NCBI GenBank assembly: GCA_937891015.1
Contig: CALAPY010000033.1
Location: forward strand, 1 to 44,606
Direction of reading: 5' to 3'
Source of the DNA: UBA2108 sp002713215
GTDB lineage: Bacteria > Bacteroidota > Bacteroidia > Flavobacteriales_G > Salibacteraceae
Length of the DNA stretch: 44,606 nt
The notes below the pieces were generated by a model. It was not told the DNA's origin and did not search any database. It saw only the letters and a list, made by a program, of their open reading frames with translations. Within the stretch, counting starts at the first letter, position 1. Each line of letters begins with the position of its first letter. The position numbers and the translations under genes were made by a program. Below, one piece after another: positions 1 to 7,835 of this stretch.

Positions 1-507
1 CATTCCTGTATTGTTGGAAGAAGTTCTTGCCATACGCATTACTCCGGGTTCACTACCGCAGCCCTTCCCTATTAGCGTACAATTCTCGATCGATGACTTA
101 TTCCTAAGAACGAGATCCAAACAAACCTCATAGTTATCAGGGTTCGCTTCAAAGGAGTATACTTTACCAGTAGGTCCAACCTGCTTTGAAAATAAAGTGG
201 TCAAAATGCATTTATTGGCGCCGACATCCACTACAACATCGTTCTTCTTAATCTTCGAAAAAAGAAATTCATGAGCTTCATCTTTAAACCCCCAATAAAA
301 CCACCAATCCATAAGGTCAGACAGGTCTAATCGGTAACTTATTCCATCCCTTTTGATCTCTCTTACAGAATTGGATTTCGAATACAGTTCAGGCATGGGC
401 GCCATTCTATATCGAATTGAACCCTCGGTAGCATTTTGGGTTATTTTCTGCAAAACGCTTCCCAATTGTTCGTGACTAAACAACTTCCTAATTCCGTTAA
501 GATTCAT
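1..507 (-). CDS. FkbM-family methyltransferase, partial (3' end outside window)
   Basis: The reading frame opens with ATG at 507 and stays open for 169 codons to the window edge, so the C-terminus is missing. The protein shows the FkbM pattern: VVDVGAN (SAM motif I) followed by KVYSFEANPDNYEVC (acidic residue of motif II that would hold the SAM ribose). FkbM proteins O-methylate sugars or secondary metabolites, and polysaccharide clusters often carry several. It starts inside the end of the upstream FkbM gene (497-1441) with an 11-bp overlap, so the two are probably translationally coupled. The two proteins also look alike (DLSDLMDW versus DISDHMQW ahead of motif I), which suggests tandem duplication. 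Motif I reads GANKCILT rather than the usual GANxGxxT, so the second glycine is replaced. Family assignment is solid; the substrate is unknown. Confidence 0.85.
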   Translation of the reverse strand, partial: MNLNGIRKLFSHEQLGSVLQKITQNATEGSIRYRMAPMPELYSKSNSVREIKRDGISYRLDLSDLMDWWFYWGFKDEAHEFLFSKIKKNDVVVDVGANKCILTTLFSKQVGPTGKVYSFEANPDNYEVCLDLVLRNKSSIENCTLIGKGCGSEPGVMRMARTSSNNTGM

Positions 508-1441
508 TTTTTAGTGCAATTAAATCGGTATGATCTTCTATTTGAGAAGCCTGTTCAACTGGTTTTCCCGTTTTTGCAGAAACCAGATTATAGTTAAATG
601 ACTTGAGGAACTCAACCACTTCTTTCCCGGTATATCCAAAATCCTTGAAATTGGATTCGCTAAACTCTAAAAACAAAGTGGGATTTTTCCTTTCCAAAAG
701 CTCTTTAGCGCCCTTTAAAACGGACAACTCCATACCTTCCACATCTATTTTAATCAGGTCTACTATTTCCGGGATTTCCTTATGATCGATTAAATGATCT
801 ATGGTTTTTACTTCAACCTGAACCATTCCTTTTTCCCGGGCCTGACCATTTACCGATTGAAGCTGATCCGCCCCCTTATTTCTTTCCGTCCTTCTTCTAA
901 CAGTCATTTGGGTTAGGTGGTCTGAAAGGCCAATATTAAGCCCGGTAACGTTTAAGTCGGGATTGAGTTTACAATTATAATCCAGGGATTTATAGGTAGA
1001 AGGGTTGGCCTCTACGGCATATACGGCGGCTTCTTTACCAGCCAATCGAGACATGTTTAGAGCGGTTTCACCAACGTTAGCACCTACATCCAAAATCGCT
1101 TTTTTGTTTCTGGCAAGCCTGTATAGAGCTTCCCGGTTTTCTATGTCATGACCAAAGTAGATGAGCCATTGCATGTGGTCCGAAATATCGACCTCGAATT
1201 TCACTCCCTTTCTTACAATCACCCTTCTGGTTGGTTGTTTATAGTTGGCATTGTCCGGAATGAATTTACAAAGAAAGTAGGTGGAAGGTTTTCCTGCCAC
1301 CAATGAAGGAAGCAACTGATCAATTCCTAAGAGTGCAACACAAGTCCGAACCCATTTTCCAACCATCCGGCAAATAACGGGAGAAACTTGTATTAATACA
1401 ATGCTTGTTATCTCTTTATTTCGGAACTGTTCTAATTGCAT
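497..1441 (-). CDS. FkbM-family methyltransferase
   Basis: 314 residues, ATG start at 1441. The SAM-binding core is clear: AILDVGANVGETALNMSR (motif I), AVYAVEANPSTYKSLDYN (motif II) and DLIKIDVEGMELSVLKGA (the FkbM IKIDVEGxE signature), then NPTLFLEFSE. These residues define the Methyltransf_21 (FkbM) family, which puts a methyl group on a hydroxyl, commonly of a sugar. About 90 N-terminal residues precede the catalytic core. The gene is divergent from the Wzx-like flippase at 1497 and overlaps the next FkbM gene by 11 bp, so it sits in a surface-glycan cluster and probably decorates the repeat unit. The exact acceptor cannot be read from sequence. Confidence 0.88.
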   Translation of the reverse strand: MQLEQFRNKEITSIVLIQVSPVICRMVGKWVRTCVALLGIDQLLPSLVAGKPSTYFLCKFIPDNANYKQPTRRVIVRKGVKFEVDISDHMQWLIYFGHDIENREALYRLARNKKAILDVGANVGETALNMSRLAGKEAAVYAVEANPSTYKSLDYNCKLNPDLNVTGLNIGLSDHLTQMTVRRRTERNKGADQLQSVNGQAREKGMVQVEVKTIDHLIDHKEIPEIVDLIKIDVEGMELSVLKGAKELLERKNPTLFLEFSESNFKDFGYTGKEVVEFLKSFNYNLVSAKTGKPVEQASQIEDHTDLIALKNES

Positions 1442-1496
1442 ATCTATATGCTACTTTAGCTCCACCATAATGTGGCTAATTAATAATTGGGTTTAG

Positions 1497-2777
1497 TTGT
1501 TTTTAAAGAGTCTTTCTTTTGTTCTTTTATCTGCAATAAGCACTATTAGTGGAATCATTTTATTTCCATTATTCATCAAATATTTAGAACCTGTTGAATT
1601 TGGCTATTACAGCCTTATTGTTTCCTGCACGGCTCTCGCCACCTTACTTTCCGGCTTAGGGCTCTACAACGGAATGAGCAATTTTTACTTTGATTTTGAG
1701 TCTGATGAACGAAAAAAGCTCCTAAACAACCTCTTCTCAGGTTCCGCCGTACTCAATCTTATTCTGGCATCGGTATTTGCAATAATTATTTTTCTTCTGG
1801 GCATCTACGATTTTAAAATAAGTACACTGCTTAGCCTGGCTATTGTTCTGGGCTTTGCGGATTCATTAAATGCACTGTTCTTTCAGTTTCTTCGAAACGA
1901 GGGCAAAAACAAGCGTTTTTTAGTGCTAAGCACCATTAGTATTATCACCAACCTGGTAATCACCTCAGCTATGCTTTTCTTTGGTTGGGGGCTTTGGAGT
2001 GCCGTCCTGGGAAAGCTTATGGTGTCAGGCGTTCTAATGGTTTTGATTGCCCTTCGATATATCCGTTTTGAAATAGACCAATCCTTTCTGAAACCAATAA
2101 TGAAATACGGAGTTAAGCTTGTTCCTGTTTTGCTCTTTGGTTGGGTTTTCCAGTTCTCTGATCGCTTTTTAGCTGAGTACTTTTTAATTCCTCAGGTATT
2201 TGGAAATTTCGGATTTGTTATTTCGGCTTCTGCGCTTATAATGACCGGTTTTCTGGCCATTGGCAATTCCATTCAACCCGAACTTTACTTTGCTTTTAAA
2301 GAGGAAAACAACCAACAAGTTGGTAAGGTAGTAAGGCATTACATTTTACTCATTCTGGCCGGAGCCTTTGTGGGGTTAGCCATATTATGGGGTATTCATA
2401 CCTATTGGGCGGGATTTAAATACTACGACAGTATTCCTGCATTGGTGCTGTATGCCGGTGGATTTTTCCTTTTAGCATTCCAGCATTTATACAACATGGA
2501 ACTTATCTACCTGAAAAAGGTTAGGGTCATAACCATTTACCAAAACCTGAGTTATGCCAGTTATTCCATCCTGCTTTTTGGAATCTTTAGTGTTGGTTAT
2601 CTTGATTTAATGTATCCGGCGTATTTATTTTTTGGTACGCGAATTCTAATTATGGGGTTCTACTTTGTTGGACAGATGAAGTCGTCCAAAATAATTTTTA
2701 GCAATAAGAAGGTTCTTATATTGAGCCAAATTCTGTTGGTTGCACTTATTTGCCTTACTTACTTCTTAACTGTTTGA
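1497..2777 (+). CDS. Wzx-like polysaccharide flippase (MATE/MOP superfamily)
   Basis: 426 residues, almost entirely hydrophobic segments separated by short polar loops, consistent with about 12 membrane helices. The N-terminus (GIILFPLFIKYLEPVEFGYYSL) matches the opening of polysaccharide-synthesis flippases, which move lipid-linked repeat units across the inner membrane. The start is taken as TTG at 1497 because an in-frame TAG lies just upstream (1494-1496) and no ATG occurs before the first helix. The gene is divergent from the FkbM pair and its 3' end overlaps the convergent methyltransferase gene by 12 bp. Its neighbours (glycosyltransferase, methyltransferases, asparagine-synthase-like protein) support a capsule or O-antigen role. 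A second flippase of a different subfamily lies at 6295-7611. Confidence 0.8.
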   Translation: MFLKSLSFVLLSAISTISGIILFPLFIKYLEPVEFGYYSLIVSCTALATLLSGLGLYNGMSNFYFDFESDERKKLLNNLFSGSAVLNLILASVFAIIIFLLGIYDFKISTLLSLAIVLGFADSLNALFFQFLRNEGKNKRFLVLSTISIITNLVITSAMLFFGWGLWSAVLGKLMVSGVLMVLIALRYIRFEIDQSFLKPIMKYGVKLVPVLLFGWVFQFSDRFLAEYFLIPQVFGNFGFVISASALIMTGFLAIGNSIQPELYFAFKEENNQQVGKVVRHYILLILAGAFVGLAILWGIHTYWAGFKYYDSIPALVLYAGGFFLLAFQHLYNMELIYLKKVRVITIYQNLSYASYSILLFGIFSVGYLDLMYPAYLFFGTRILIMGFYFVGQMKSSKIIFSNKKVLILSQILLVALICLTYFLTV

Positions 2778-3488
2778 ATTCGTTTTGCACCAAATTCGCT
2801 GAACTCCATTTTTATATTCTTCCTCTGCGATGCTAAGCCCTGAACTTAGAATTAAGGCCTTCATTTCTTCCCTATCAAATTCATGAACGTGATCGTCATC
2901 GGTGTAGATTAAATCTACTCCAAAATCGTTTCTGTATTGATTCAAATAACCCTTATCAAAGTCGGGGACTTCAATGTAAATTAATGAAAAGTGACTTTTC
3001 AATTTATCCAATAGTTCATTGGGGTGATCCAAATGCTCCAAAATGTGTGAAAGAATTAGCGCATCGAATTTAGTAGTGTTGCTTTCTAGGTACTCAAAAG
3101 CTTCACCACATACAAAAGTTAAGTTGGCCTTTGGAAATCGTTTCTCTGCCAAGTGAATGGCTTCCTGATTATAATCTACTCCCACCACCTTTTTGGCCTT
3201 TTCGGCAATAAAATTGGAAATAAACCCTTGATTACTTCCTAAATCCAGTACCGTGTGATTGGCTTCAATTTTATTGAGAATAAATTCCTTAGAAGAATAA
3301 CGCATGGGATGGTCTTCCTCGTTGTACAGTTTAAAAGAAGTTTCGTGAACCAATCGATCAAAAATCCACTCCAGGTTAAGGAAGAGTTTAATCTTCGCCT
3401 TATTCGATAACGGAACTATCGAATTGAGCCGATACAACACCGACAGTAAAAGGTTCTTTGGCTTTTTACGCGCAATTTTAACTCCCAT
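2766..3488 (-). CDS. Class I SAM-dependent methyltransferase
   Basis: 240 residues, ATG at 3488. TVLDLGSNQGFISNFIAEKA is a canonical motif I, VVGVDYNQEAIHLAEKRF is motif II, and LILSHILEHLDHPNELLDKL is the motif IV/post-IV region typical of Methyltransf_11/23-type enzymes. A DDDHVHEFDREEM segment follows in the place where such enzymes often hold the substrate loop. No membrane segment is visible. It starts 9 bp after the stop of the glycosyltransferase gene, making it the last gene of the leftward flippase-asnB-glycosyltransferase operon. A sugar or lipid-carrier methylation role is inferred from context only. Confidence 0.85.
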   Translation of the reverse strand: MGVKIARKKPKNLLLSVLYRLNSIVPLSNKAKIKLFLNLEWIFDRLVHETSFKLYNEEDHPMRYSSKEFILNKIEANHTVLDLGSNQGFISNFIAEKAKKVVGVDYNQEAIHLAEKRFPKANLTFVCGEAFEYLESNTTKFDALILSHILEHLDHPNELLDKLKSHFSLIYIEVPDFDKGYLNQYRNDFGVDLIYTDDDHVHEFDREEMKALILSSGLSIAEEEYKNGVQRIWCKTNSNS

Positions 3489-3497
3489 GCTTCTTGT

Positions 3498-4370
3498 TTA
3501 ATTCATTTTTAATTGTTCCCATTCCTTCTTTGCGTTGCTGTTTCCTTCCCAGTGGCTTTTTTGCCAGAATTCGTCAGCTCTTGCCATGAACTTCCAGGGA
3601 TTACTCTGGTGTCCCAACAATTTCACTTTATCGATCAGGTTTAAATCTCTAATTTGATCTTCCAGTTTCTTTCTTTCAACTCCTTCGCCTAAAATATAGT
3701 ACCGATAATTTTCCGGTGCATTTGCCGCTTCTTTGATAAGTCGACCATAGTTCTTAACTGATTTAAGTGAACCTATCGCAATTACATTGTGAAATTCAGA
3801 ACTCATTTCATTGCAATCTTCCTGCGATTTCTTTATCAAATATTCACGATCAACCGGATTATCAATTTCAATCAATTTATCCTCTGTAAAACCGTAATTA
3901 TTTTTCATGTCTTCGAACATGGCCATGGATTGGCAAACAATTACGTCGAAGCGTTTCATAAATCGATTATAAATCCACTCATGTACAAAAGCATTTTTAT
4001 CTGCCTTATTCCTCATTGAAGGTATGCTGGACTCACGAGCGATGTACCTGATCGTTTTGGGCAAAAACGGAATCATGAGAGAAAGAATCTCATTTACGTA
4101 CCCCAAGGTAGAAACAACCGTATCGGGCTTTCTCGATTTAATTAATTTGTACAGAGGGGCCCAGGCATATCGTGCCTTGGAAACGTTCAGGTTTATTAAT
4201 TCAGCCTCACACCCCATTTCTTTTAAATCCAACGGGTTTTTGCCTTGGTTAAGGATAACCAACACCGGAGTATATTTTGTTCTATCCAGGTATTTAATTA
4301 GGGTAACAATAACCCGTTCGGCCCCACCGGAAGCCAGGGAAGGCATTAGAAACATAATATTTCTTCCCAT
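3498..4370 (-). CDS. GT4-family glycosyltransferase, apparently truncated at the C-terminus
   Basis: The frame is open from 4439, but ATG at 4370 is preferred because MGRNIMFLMPSLASGGAERV is the classic N-terminus of GT4 enzymes; the upstream 23 codons overlap the asnB end and look non-native. From 4370 the protein has 290 residues, where GT4 enzymes usually have 350-400. Visible landmarks are the N-terminal GGAER loop, IAIGSLKSVKNYGRLIKEA (start of the C-terminal nucleotide-sugar domain), YYILGEGVERKKLE, KVKLLGHQSNPWKFMARAD and HWEGNSNAKKE, the last fitting the EX7E motif. Translation ends only eight residues after that motif, so the helices that normally close the donor-binding domain are missing. 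The next gene starts 9 bp on, so no lost piece lies downstream in another frame. Activity is doubtful. Confidence 0.8.
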   Translation of the reverse strand: MGRNIMFLMPSLASGGAERVIVTLIKYLDRTKYTPVLVILNQGKNPLDLKEMGCEAELINLNVSKARYAWAPLYKLIKSRKPDTVVSTLGYVNEILSLMIPFLPKTIRYIARESSIPSMRNKADKNAFVHEWIYNRFMKRFDVIVCQSMAMFEDMKNNYGFTEDKLIEIDNPVDREYLIKKSQEDCNEMSSEFHNVIAIGSLKSVKNYGRLIKEAANAPENYRYYILGEGVERKKLEDQIRDLNLIDKVKLLGHQSNPWKFMARADEFWQKSHWEGNSNAKKEWEQLKMN

Positions 4371-4390
4371 AAAACAGGACTCATATTGCC

Positions 4391-6295
4391 TTACTTCATC
4401 CATTGAACATGCCACTGGTGAAACATAAACAGGAACCAAACTGGGTTAAAATCCTCATTTCTACCTGAAATATAATTCGCTTTTAAATTTTCTACAGCAA
4501 TTGGATTAAAAACACCTACCGCTTTCACCCTGGATTCACTTAAGGTATCTTCCAATAATTCCCTTAAGTCAGATCGCATCCACTCTTTAACCGGAACCGA
4601 AAACCCTTTTTTGGGCCGATCCATCATTTCTTTAGGCAAGTATTTATGGACAATGGATTTTAGCAAGTACTTTTTTTGCCCGTTTTTTATTTTTAGGTGT
4701 TCCGGAACCCCAGCCATAAACTGAGCCAGGTTATGATCCAGCAAAGGTTCTCTTCCTTCCAGCGCAACAGACATAGTGGCTCGGGCTACTTTGGTCAGTA
4801 TATCATCAACCAGGTAAGTTTTATAATCCAATGCCAACAATTGGTTTAAGGGCGACAGTTGTTCATACGCAGATTCAAACAAATCGTAGTTTGAATTTCG
4901 AGGGGCTGTACTTTTGTTAAGCAGCAACCTCAATTCTTTATCCAGAACATTTTGGCTACTCAATTTCATAGCCCGATACGGAGCAACTCCTTCCTTAAGA
5001 AGGTCAACCGCTCGCTTATACCGTCTATCGAAATTAAATCCTGATCCTAAACTCTTTGCCACCGGTGTAGCCAGGTTCAAAACAGAACCACTCAATTTTT
5101 TAAATGGAAAATGAGACAACACATTGGCGTACTTCAATGAGGTTGGATATTTACCATAACCTCCAAAAAGTTCATCTCCTCCATCGGCACTCAGCGAAAC
5201 CTTTACATGTTTCTTTGCCAGCCTACTTACCAACAGCGTTGGTATTGCGGAACTATCTCCAAAAGGTTCATCATATATACGACCCAATTCCGGAATTATG
5301 CTTTTAGCATCGCTAAAAGTGCAGTACTGTTCATGATGTTCCGTTTCCAAATAATCGGCAACCTGCCTGGCATAGTTAGCTTCGTTATACGCTGCTTCCT
5401 CGAAACCAATGGTAAACGTTTTTATGTTTTCATTGTGATGTTTTTGAAGTAGTGCAACTACAGCAGAACTATCGTATCCTCCACTGAGAAAAATCCCTAC
5501 CGGAACATCGGAAACCATTCGATATTTAAATGCCTTAACCAGTAAATCTTCCAGTTCTTCAGCAATTTCTTTTTCCGGTCTATCAATAATTGGTTTAGAA
5601 AAATGATCCAGAATTTCCCAGTATTTAGATTGGTCAATTGTTTTCGATTTAATACTCAGTTTTACAACGTGCCCGGCCTTAACCTTGTAACAGTCTTTAA
5701 AAACTGTATTCGGTTCCGGGTAATAACCGTATTTGAGAAATAACGCAGTGGAGTCAGTATCCACCTCCTTATTAAACCTTGGATGGTTCATCAATGCCTT
5801 TAATTCTGAGCCAAATAGAAACAACCCTTCTTGAAAAGAATAATAAAGTGGTTTAACCCCAGCCCGGTCCCTAACCAAATTGAGTTCTTTTTGCTCCCGA
5901 TCGTAAATTGCAAAAGCAAACATGCCAATGAAATGTTCAACGCAGTCGCTGTTCCATTTTTCCCAGGCTTTTAATACTACTTCGGTATCCGATTCAGTTG
6001 TAAATTCTTCTCCAAGATCTTGCAGTCTGCGTCTTACTTCTTTGAAATTGTAAATCTCACCGTTAAAAACCAGGTAATAACGTTGATCCGAAGTCCACAA
6101 AGGTTGGTTCGACCGTTGGTCCAAATCTATTATGGATAGTCTTTGATGTGCTAATCCAATGGCCGCGGTTTCGCTTTCCAATAGCTCACGTCCTGCTGCA
6201 TCAGGACCCCGATGAGTAATAGAATCACCCATAAACTTCAGTTCGTCATGCGAACTTGCACCATTAAAATCAACAAAGCCAGCAATACCACACAT
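4391..6295 (-). CDS. asnB: Asparagine synthase-like glutamine amidotransferase
   Basis: 634 residues from ATG at 6295. The open frame extends 36 codons further upstream, but MCGIAGFVD is the fixed N-terminus of class II amidotransferases: removal of Met exposes the catalytic Cys. That start also overlaps the upstream flippase stop as TAATG. The N-terminal half has HRGPDAAG, HQRLSIIDL, LVFNGEIYN and ESDTEVVLKAWEKW (glutaminase domain). The C-terminal half has PVGIFLSGGYDSSAVVALL (PP-loop SGGxDS for ATP) and LSADGGDELFGGYGKYP. It would transfer amide nitrogen from glutamine to a carboxylate. Such AsnB-like proteins in polysaccharide clusters are often thought to amidate a sugar acid rather than make asparagine, so the gene symbol denotes the family only. 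Confidence 0.88.
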   Translation of the reverse strand: MCGIAGFVDFNGASSHDELKFMGDSITHRGPDAAGRELLESETAAIGLAHQRLSIIDLDQRSNQPLWTSDQRYYLVFNGEIYNFKEVRRRLQDLGEEFTTESDTEVVLKAWEKWNSDCVEHFIGMFAFAIYDREQKELNLVRDRAGVKPLYYSFQEGLFLFGSELKALMNHPRFNKEVDTDSTALFLKYGYYPEPNTVFKDCYKVKAGHVVKLSIKSKTIDQSKYWEILDHFSKPIIDRPEKEIAEELEDLLVKAFKYRMVSDVPVGIFLSGGYDSSAVVALLQKHHNENIKTFTIGFEEAAYNEANYARQVADYLETEHHEQYCTFSDAKSIIPELGRIYDEPFGDSSAIPTLLVSRLAKKHVKVSLSADGGDELFGGYGKYPTSLKYANVLSHFPFKKLSGSVLNLATPVAKSLGSGFNFDRRYKRAVDLLKEGVAPYRAMKLSSQNVLDKELRLLLNKSTAPRNSNYDLFESAYEQLSPLNQLLALDYKTYLVDDILTKVARATMSVALEGREPLLDHNLAQFMAGVPEHLKIKNGQKKYLLKSIVHKYLPKEMMDRPKKGFSVPVKEWMRSDLRELLEDTLSESRVKAVGVFNPIAVENLKANYISGRNEDFNPVWFLFMFHQWHVQWMK

Positions 6296-7611
6296 TATGC
6301 AAAGTCTTTTTGTAACGCGTTTCCAGACGTAAAAAATAGTGCTATAAAAGTGAACAAATAAACTACTGAAGTAGATAATGCAATTCCCGAAATTCCAATC
6401 CACTTTGTGAATCCAATATTGAGCATAACGTTAAGGATAAGTGCTACAAAGGAAATAACAAATACCTGGTCATTTTTTCCAAGGGTGGACATGAGTCGAG
6501 AAAGCACAACACCACCAACGTAAAATGGAAATTGAAGGATGTAGAATTTAAGTAGTTCCGAAACAAAATCCACTTCAACTGCCTTAAAAGCCCCCCGTTC
6601 AAAAATTAAAGAAATGATCTCATCGGAGTACAAGTAGATGACAACCACTAGGGGAATACTTAGAAATGCAATTAAGGACAACACGCTTCGCACCAATGAC
6701 TGAACCTTATCTTTATTTCCCTGAGCAATTAATTTAGAAAATACCGGGAGTGCAACCGTTGCTAGGGAAATGGACCCAAGTCCGCATACAATTCCTGCTA
6801 GTTTATACCCGTAGTTAAGCCCCGAAACACTACTTACTCCAAAAAAAGAGGCCATGTATTGATCAACCACCAGGGTAGACCCCATGGTTGCACTTGCAAG
6901 TAAAAGCCATGAATATTGTTTTTTCAGACCCGTTTCAACCCTATCCAGTTTAAAAGAAAAAATAAGTCTAACGTTTCCTTTCATCAGCAAAGCAACAATT
7001 TGAATGAACAAAAACAACAATGCAGATGCCAACATACCAGCGGCAATGGAAAGAATACTGGAGAATAAGTAGATAAAAACCAACACCCCAAGTGACGATA
7101 ATACCGTACCCATTGAGGTAAAAATGAACAATTTTCGGTTCTCCAAAAAAGGCAACAAATAATTAGAAATACTTTGTACCACCACTATTGGAACAAACAA
7201 AAGCGAGATGGATCTGAACAAGGATTCATTGGTCGCATCAACATTTAAAACAATGCTGAGAAACGGTATCAATATCCAATAGATTAAAGCAAGTGCCACA
7301 GAACCGTAGAATACATATCCCAGGATTTTAGAGAATAACACTTGTGCCTCTTCCTTGCCTTTTATTTCCAGGCGATTGTATACAGGAATAAAAGTTGGAC
7401 CCAGGGGATTGGTGAGTGAAACAACTGCGTACATGGGTATCAGTATCGCGAGAAAGTAAGTATCAAGTTCAGCTGAAAGCCCAAATTCTTTTGCAATTAC
7501 AATTTCTTTCAATAGCCCTACTAATCTGGCTATCATACTAACAGTCAACACAGTTAGTGATCCACTTAAAAACTTTTCAGAAAGTAATTTGAACGAATCT
7601 TTCAAGATCAA
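6295..7611 (-). CDS. MurJ/MviN-like lipid flippase
   Basis: 438 residues, nearly all transmembrane (about 12 helices). The stretch VGLLKEIVIAKEFGLSAELD followed by TYFLAILIP reproduces the MurJ/MviN signature (REIxxAxxFGxSxxxDAF), and PLGPTFIPVYNR matches its next conserved loop. It is shorter than housekeeping MurJ (about 500 residues) and lies at the head of a glycan operon, so a role in flipping a lipid-linked surface glycan is more likely than lipid II transport. The start is uncertain: TTG at 7611 is the first candidate after an in-frame TGA, and another TTG occurs at 7605. The stop shares one base with the asnB start (TAATG), suggesting translational coupling. Confidence 0.8.
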   Translation of the reverse strand: MILKDSFKLLSEKFLSGSLTVLTVSMIARLVGLLKEIVIAKEFGLSAELDTYFLAILIPMYAVVSLTNPLGPTFIPVYNRLEIKGKEEAQVLFSKILGYVFYGSVALALIYWILIPFLSIVLNVDATNESLFRSISLLFVPIVVVQSISNYLLPFLENRKLFIFTSMGTVLSSLGVLVFIYLFSSILSIAAGMLASALLFLFIQIVALLMKGNVRLIFSFKLDRVETGLKKQYSWLLLASATMGSTLVVDQYMASFFGVSSVSGLNYGYKLAGIVCGLGSISLATVALPVFSKLIAQGNKDKVQSLVRSVLSLIAFLSIPLVVVIYLYSDEIISLIFERGAFKAVEVDFVSELLKFYILQFPFYVGGVVLSRLMSTLGKNDQVFVISFVALILNVMLNIGFTKWIGISGIALSTSVVYLFTFIALFFTSGNALQKDFA

Positions 7612-7791
7612 TACTTTGAGCAGTCAAAAGAATAACTAATTATTGGAATGATAAGAAGTCAATCAAGTTTTCGGCTCAATATTTTTGAAATTGCAATTCA
7701 TAATTTCTAAAGCCAACTTGGTTCTTATCAATTGAAAAATTCTCGTACTAATTTTATGGCCCATTAAGTACACAAGAATCAAACTATACCG

Positions 7792-7799
7792 TAAATTTG
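7792..7799 (+). promoter_or_regulatory. Putative Bacteroidota -7 promoter element for glyA
   Basis: TAAATTTG matches the Bacteroidota -7 consensus TAnnTTTG exactly, 36 bp before the glyA ATG. No TTG at the expected -33 distance is obvious. The rest of the divergent gap 7612-7835 shows no gene. Confidence 0.5.
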
Positions 7800-7835
7800 T
7801 GCGCCTTAGTTTGTTTTAATTTAAACTTATTTCCC

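Noticed and set aside
1450..1485. Small hairpin CCAC/GTGG between the divergent FkbM and Wzx genes.
   Set aside because: The stem is only 4 bp, extendable only through a bulge; not distinguishable from chance.
3480..3560. Frameshift as the explanation for the short glycosyltransferase.
   Set aside because: The other two frames after the EX7E motif do not restore family sequence and stop quickly, and the next gene begins almost at once.
6296..6403. Longer N-terminus for the asparagine-synthase-like protein.
   Set aside because: It would bury the catalytic Cys that must follow the initiator Met, and it overlaps the upstream flippase coding region.
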